From assembly GCF_022698165.1 (NCBI RefSeq), contig NZ_JALDAY010000010.1:1-64000 (forward strand): a stretch of 64,000 bases of DNA, read 5' to 3'. The translations under genes and the position numbers were made by a program. Shown one piece after another: positions 60,415 through 64,000 of the stretch (positions are counted from its first letter, which is position 1; the number at the start of each line of letters is the position of its first letter). Origin of the DNA: Streptomyces cylindrosporus. Lineage in GTDB: Bacteria; Actinomycetota; Actinomycetes; Streptomycetales; Streptomycetaceae. The notes below the pieces were generated by a model. It was not told the DNA's origin. It did no database searches and saw nothing but the letters and a program-made list of their open reading frames with translations.

Positions 60415-60534
60415 GACGTGTCACTCGCCTTCGTTGCGCGGGCCGGAGACAGCCGCTCCTCTCCGGCCGAGATCACGGGGAGTCCCCACCCCGTGTGCCC
60501 GCCGACCGCGAGGGAACATCTGGGAGGTACGTAC

Positions 60535-62142
60535 ATGTCCGGGACGACCACGGCCGCCACCGCGCTGCGCCGTCGGGCGGCCGGCGCCGGTGCCAACCGC
60601 TGGGTCGTCCTCGTCGTCCTCTGCGTGAGCCTGCTGCTGGTCGCGGTCGACGCGACCGTGCTGCACGTGGCCGTGCCCGCCGTCACCGAGGACCTCAAGC
60701 CCGGCGCGATAGAGCTGCTCTGGATCGTCGACGTCTACCCCCTCGTCTGCGCCTCGCTGCTGATCCTCTTCGGCACGCTCGGCGACCGGGTCGGCCGCAG
60801 ACGGATCCTGCTGCTCGGATACGCCCTCTTCGGCGTCGCCTCCGGTCTGGCCGCGCTCGCCCACGACCCGCAGGTGCTGATCCTGGCGCGGGCGCTGCTC
60901 GGCGTCGGCGGCGCGATGATCATGCCCGCGACGCTCTCGATCCTGCGCCAGGTCTTCCCCGACCGGCGCGAGCGGGCGCTGGCCATCGGTGTGTGGAGCG
61001 CGGTGGCCGCGGTCGGCGCGGCGGTCGGACCGCTCCTCGGCGGCTTCCTCCTCGAACACTTCTGGTGGGGCTCGGTCTTCCTCGTCAACATCCCCCTGAT
61101 GCTGGTCAGCCTCCCGGTGGGCCGGCTTCTGCTGCCCGAGTCGCGCGGCACGGGCGACGGCCCCTGGGACGTCACCGGCGCCCTGATGGCGGCGGCCGGC
61201 CTGTTCGGAGTCGTCCTGGGCGTGAAGCGCCTCGGCGGCGGAGAGGCCCCGACGGGCGTCTTCACCCTGGCGCCCCTGTTCCTGGGCGCGCTGCTCCTGT
61301 TCGTCTTCGTACGACGTCAACGGCGGCGCACGCACCCGCTGGTGGACCTCGGCATGTTCGCCCGCCCGGCGTTCAGCACCGCCGTCGGCTGCATCGTGCT
61401 GGCGATGCTGGCGCTCGTCGGCCTGGAGCTGATCGCGGCGCAGTATCTGCAACTGGTCCTGGAACTCTCCCCGTTGGAGACGGGCCTGCGACTGCTGCCG
61501 CTGACCTTCGCGGCAATGGCGGCGGGCCTGGCGGGCGCGCGCATGCTGCGCCGCTTCGGCCCGCGCCGGATGGTGTGCTTCGGGTTCTGCCTGACGGCCG
61601 GCGCGGTGATCCTGCTGACCGCGATGGGCGGTTCGGACAACACGGGCTTGCTGGTCTCCGGCTTCATGCTGCTCGGCTTCGGCCTGGAGACCACGCTCTT
61701 CGGGGCCTACGAGTCCATGCTCAGCGAGGCTCCGCCGGAGCAGGCGGGCGGTGCGGCGGCGATCGGCGAGACCTCGTACCAGCTCGGCGCGGGCATCGGC
61801 ATCGCGCTCCTCGGCAGCGTCATGAACGCGGCGTACGCGCCGGGCCTGGCGTCCGTGCCGGGCGTCCCGGCGTCGGCCTCCGCCTCGGCCGGGCACTCGC
61901 TGGGCGAGGCCTACGACATCGCCGACCACCTGGGCGGGCCCGTCGGCGTCGCCCTGCGCCGGGCGGCCCGGGACTCCTTCGTGCACGGGCTGCATGTGAC
62001 GCTGCTGGTGAGCGCGGGGCTGCTGGTGCTGGGGGCCGTGATGGCGCTGCGGCTGCCCCGGGTCATGAACTGCGGGGAGGCGGTGGGGCCGGTGGAGCTG
62101 CCCGCGCCCCGGGAAGTCGCCGAGTCCCGCGTCTCGGCCTGA
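60535..62142 (+). CDS. MFS drug exporter, QacA/SmvA type (14 TMS)
   Basis: The protein is 535 aa from ATG 60535, with GGGAGG seven bases upstream. Fourteen membrane helices are expected. Motif D1-like VAVDATVLHVAVPAVTEDL, motif A GTLGDRVGRRRILLLGYALFG and antiporter motif C AVAAVGAAVGPLLGGFLLEH are all present. The family exports cationic drugs and dyes in exchange for protons. It is not closely similar to the other MFS protein at 32918. It is followed after 54 bp by the acyl-CoA dehydrogenase gene, which has its own promoter. Confidence 0.92.
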   Translation: MSGTTTAATALRRRAAGAGANRWVVLVVLCVSLLLVAVDATVLHVAVPAVTEDLKPGAIELLWIVDVYPLVCASLLILFGTLGDRVGRRRILLLGYALFGVASGLAALAHDPQVLILARALLGVGGAMIMPATLSILRQVFPDRRERALAIGVWSAVAAVGAAVGPLLGGFLLEHFWWGSVFLVNIPLMLVSLPVGRLLLPESRGTGDGPWDVTGALMAAAGLFGVVLGVKRLGGGEAPTGVFTLAPLFLGALLLFVFVRRQRRRTHPLVDLGMFARPAFSTAVGCIVLAMLALVGLELIAAQYLQLVLELSPLETGLRLLPLTFAAMAAGLAGARMLRRFGPRRMVCFGFCLTAGAVILLTAMGGSDNTGLLVSGFMLLGFGLETTLFGAYESMLSEAPPEQAGGAAAIGETSYQLGAGIGIALLGSVMNAAYAPGLASVPGVPASASASAGHSLGEAYDIADHLGGPVGVALRRAARDSFVHGLHVTLLVSAGLLVLGAVMALRLPRVMNCGEAVGPVELPAPREVAESRVSA

Positions 62143-62172
62143 CCTTCGACCCTCGCGCCGGTTCTCAGCCGT

Positions 62173-62190
62173 AACTAGCGGTGCTAGTTT
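62173..62190 (+). promoter_or_regulatory. AACTAGC-GGT-GCTAGTT operator over a leaderless promoter
   Basis: A perfect 7-3-7 inverted repeat (62173-62189) overlaps the hexamer TAGTTT (62185-62190), which ends six bases before ATG 62197. A TetR-type repressor bound here would cover the -10. The start has no Shine-Dalgarno. Confidence 0.75.
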
Positions 62191-62196
62191 TGAACT

Positions 62197-63387
62197 ATGT
62201 CCGCATCCTCGAAACTGCCTCCGTTCGACCCCGCCGACCCCCTCGGCATCGACGACCTGCTGGAACCGGAAGACCTCGCCATCAGGGACACCGTGCGCAG
62301 CTGGGCGGCGGACCGCGTGCTGCCGTATGTCGCCGAGTGGTACGAGAAGGGCGAGCTGCCCGGGATCCGTGAGCTCGCCCGTGAGCTCGGGAGCCTCGGC
62401 GCGCTCGGCATGTCGCTCAGCGGGTACGGGTGCGCGGGCGCCAGCGCCGTGCAGTACGGCCTCGCCTGCCTCGAACTGGAAGCCGCCGACTCCGGCATCA
62501 GGTCGCTGGTCTCCGTGCAGGGCTCCCTCGCCATGTACGCCGTCCACCGCTTCGGGAGCGAGGAGCAGAAGCAGACCTGGCTCCCGCGCATGGCCGCCGG
62601 CGAGGTCATCGGCTGCTTCGGGCTGACCGAGCCCGACCACGGCTCCGACCCCGCCTCCATGCGCACGTACGCCAAGAAGGACGGCGGGGACTGGGTCCTG
62701 AGCGGACGCAAGATGTGGATCACCAACGGCTCGGTCGCCGGTGTCGCCGTCGTGTGGGCGCAGACCGACGACGGCATCCGGGGGTTCGTCGTCCCCACCG
62801 ACAGCCCCGGCTTCTCCGCGCCGGAGATCAAGCACAAGTGGTCACTGCGGGCGAGCGTGACGAGCGAACTCGTCCTCGACGACGTGCGGCTGCCCGCCGA
62901 TGCCGTACTGCCGGAGGTCGTCGGGCTGAAGGGGCCGCTGAGCTGTCTGTCCCACGCCCGGTACGGGATCGTGTGGGGCGCGATGGGCGCGGCCCGCAGC
63001 TGTCTGGAGGCAGCCGTCGACTACGCGAAGACGCGCGAGCAGTTCGGACGGCCCATCGGTGGCTTCCAGCTCACCCAGGCCAAACTCGCCGACATGGCGG
63101 TCGAACTGCACAAGGGGATTCTGCTCGCCCATCACCTGGGGCGCCGCATGGACGCCGGCCGCCTGCGTCCCGAGCAGGTCAGCTTCGGCAAGCTCAACAA
63201 CGTACGGGAGGCCATCGAGATCTGCCGGACCTCGCGGACCATCCTCGGTGCCAACGGGATCTCGCTCGAATACCCCGTCATGCGGCACGCCACCAACCTC
63301 GAGTCGGTGCTGACGTACGAAGGCACCGTCGAGATGCACCAGCTCGTGCTGGGCAAGGCGCTCACCGGACTCGACGCGTTCCGGTAA
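62197..63387 (+). CDS. Acyl-CoA dehydrogenase, glutaryl-CoA dehydrogenase-like
   Basis: The protein is 396 aa. It resembles glutaryl-CoA dehydrogenases more than other acyl-CoA dehydrogenases: IRSLVSVQGSLAMYAVHRFGSEEQKQTWLP, GEVIGCFGLTEPDHGSDPASM, KMWITNGSVAGVAVVWA and TNLESVLTYEGTVEMHQLVLG, where the Glu of TYEGT is the catalytic base position. It would oxidise and decarboxylate glutaryl-CoA to crotonyl-CoA in lysine/tryptophan breakdown using FAD. No ETF or CoA-transferase gene is nearby, so the exact substrate is inference. The mRNA is predicted to be leaderless with an overlapping operator. Confidence 0.92.
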   Translation: MSASSKLPPFDPADPLGIDDLLEPEDLAIRDTVRSWAADRVLPYVAEWYEKGELPGIRELARELGSLGALGMSLSGYGCAGASAVQYGLACLELEAADSGIRSLVSVQGSLAMYAVHRFGSEEQKQTWLPRMAAGEVIGCFGLTEPDHGSDPASMRTYAKKDGGDWVLSGRKMWITNGSVAGVAVVWAQTDDGIRGFVVPTDSPGFSAPEIKHKWSLRASVTSELVLDDVRLPADAVLPEVVGLKGPLSCLSHARYGIVWGAMGAARSCLEAAVDYAKTREQFGRPIGGFQLTQAKLADMAVELHKGILLAHHLGRRMDAGRLRPEQVSFGKLNNVREAIEICRTSRTILGANGISLEYPVMRHATNLESVLTYEGTVEMHQLVLGKALTGLDAFR

Positions 63388-63423
63388 CCCTGCGCGGGGG
63401 CAGGGCCGGTGAGCGGCCCTGCC

Positions 63424-63864
63424 TCAGCTCTGGTTGAAGAAACCGTCCTCGCGGCGCGCGGCCGGCTCACCGCTGACGATCTCCGTGTTGGCGGGCGTCA
63501 GCAGGAAGACACGGGTCGCGACCCGCTCGATGGTGCCGCGCAGACCGAAGGTCAGACCGGCCGCGAAGTCGACGACGCGCTTGGCGTCGGCGGCCTCCAT
63601 GGCCGTGAGGTTCACGATGACCGGCACGCCCTCGCGGAACAGCTCGCCGATGGCGCGCGCGTCCCGGAAGCTGTCCGGGGTCACCGTGCCGATCCGGCGG
63701 CCCTTCTCCTCGGCGGTGTCCGAGGCCACCTTGACCCTGGGGTCGGTGACCCAGGCATCCCCGGGCTGCTCGGTCCCTTCGGAGTAGTCGTCGTCGTAGT
63801 AACGCTCGTCATCGTTGTCGTCGACGAGGCCAAGCCAGGCACTCGCCTTGCGTACCGATCCCAT
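63424..63864 (-). CDS. SepF-like protein (SflA type)
   Basis: The protein is 146 aa from ATG 63864, with GAGAGGAGG upstream. The N-terminus MGSVRKASAWLGLVDDNDDERYYDDDYSE and the SepF core (GTVTPDSFRDARAIGELFREGVPVIVNLTAMEAADAKRVVDFAAGLTFGLRGTIERVATRVFLLTPAN) are clear. It is shorter than the main SepF encoded in the division cluster and has a short linker. In S. coelicolor a short SepF paralogue, SflA, lies at a matching position (SCO1749 from memory) and limits FtsZ and DivIVA localisation during sporulation. The start region has the amphipathic helix expected for membrane binding. Confidence 0.9.
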   Translation of the reverse strand: MGSVRKASAWLGLVDDNDDERYYDDDYSEGTEQPGDAWVTDPRVKVASDTAEEKGRRIGTVTPDSFRDARAIGELFREGVPVIVNLTAMEAADAKRVVDFAAGLTFGLRGTIERVATRVFLLTPANTEIVSGEPAARREDGFFNQS

Positions 63865-63965
63865 GGACGCCTCCTCTCACAGCGGTCTCTCTTGCTCTTC
63901 GCATCCCTATGGTCATCCATGATGCGGATCGCGCGCCAAGTGGATAGACGCCGCGCGGGGGGTTT

Positions 63966-64000
63966 GTGACGGTACTGGTGCACAGCGAATACGTCGAGAG
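63966..64000 (+). CDS. Possible start of a gene running off the window
   Basis: GTG 63966 opens a frame (MTVLVHSEYVE...) that is still open at the window end. A GGGGGG at 63957-63962 could be the ribosome-binding site. Only 11 codons are visible, so the call is a guess. It would be divergent from the SepF-like gene. Confidence 0.3.
   Translation, partial: MTVLVHSEYVE

Overview
The window is chromosomal DNA of a Streptomyces or a very close relative. The evidence is very high GC with strong third-position G/C bias, many GTG and some TTG starts, frequent 4-base start/stop overlaps (ATGA, GTGA), and characteristic content: an SflA-type SepF paralogue, Rpf+LysM, NrtR, PucR, WYL and ECF regulators, a TIGR03086/mycothiol-type protein and a DmdR/IdeR-type iron box. 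There is no CRISPR array, insertion sequence, phage or integrative element and no tRNA. The only stable RNA is a 5S rRNA at the left end.

Layout. 1-240 is the end of an rRNA operon (spacer, 5S, terminator). 274-2106 encodes a protein with a huge Arg/Asp/Gly repeat domain. 2167-7533 holds a DUF1015 gene, a HAD phosphatase and an iron-boxed siderophore importer (two permeases and an ATPase, no binding protein). 7517-11737 is SCP2 protein, small acidic protein, tlyA, nadK, recN. 11763-20012 is more accessory: a divergent MraY/WecA-like transferase, a GT4 glycosyltransferase, a PucR regulator, an LLM oxidoreductase, a flavin oxidase and a GH15 enzyme. 20459-31279 is core again: pyrG, a NUDIX enzyme, a STAND/TPR protein, ald, then parA-like, a small basic DNA-binding-like protein, scpA, scpB, rluB.

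31295-40212 is accessory: ECF sigma with a SnoaL-like tail plus a TIGR03086 protein, an MFS exporter, DUF72, then nrtR, an ADP-ribosylglycohydrolase and two RlaP-type nucleotidyltransferases, and a Rieske/membrane-protein module. 40453-44942 returns to core: aroH, tyrA, cmk, plsC, der. From 45003 on come two conserved hypotheticals, an Rpf resuscitation factor, a branched-chain amino-acid-type ABC system with a triple fusion protein, an epoxide hydrolase with a divergent WYL regulator, an orphan cytochrome oxidase subunit I, an I78 inhibitor, PAP2, a PIG-V-like mannosyltransferase, an MFS drug exporter, a glutaryl-CoA-dehydrogenase-like enzyme and sflA.

The order tlyA-nadK-recN ... pyrG-nudix ... 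parA-scpA-scpB-rluB ... cmk-der matches, from memory, Mycobacterium tuberculosis (Rv1694-Rv1713), so the core is an old actinobacterial backbone and the blocks between are Streptomyces-lineage insertions. The most interesting candidate system is the NrtR / ADP-ribosylglycohydrolase / paired RlaP nucleotidyltransferase cluster (35286-38511), which looks like an NAD/ADP-ribose-sensing nucleic-acid repair or modification module. A second general feature is the number of genes (at least 14) whose -10 hexamer ends 6 or 7 bases before the start codon, implying leaderless mRNAs.
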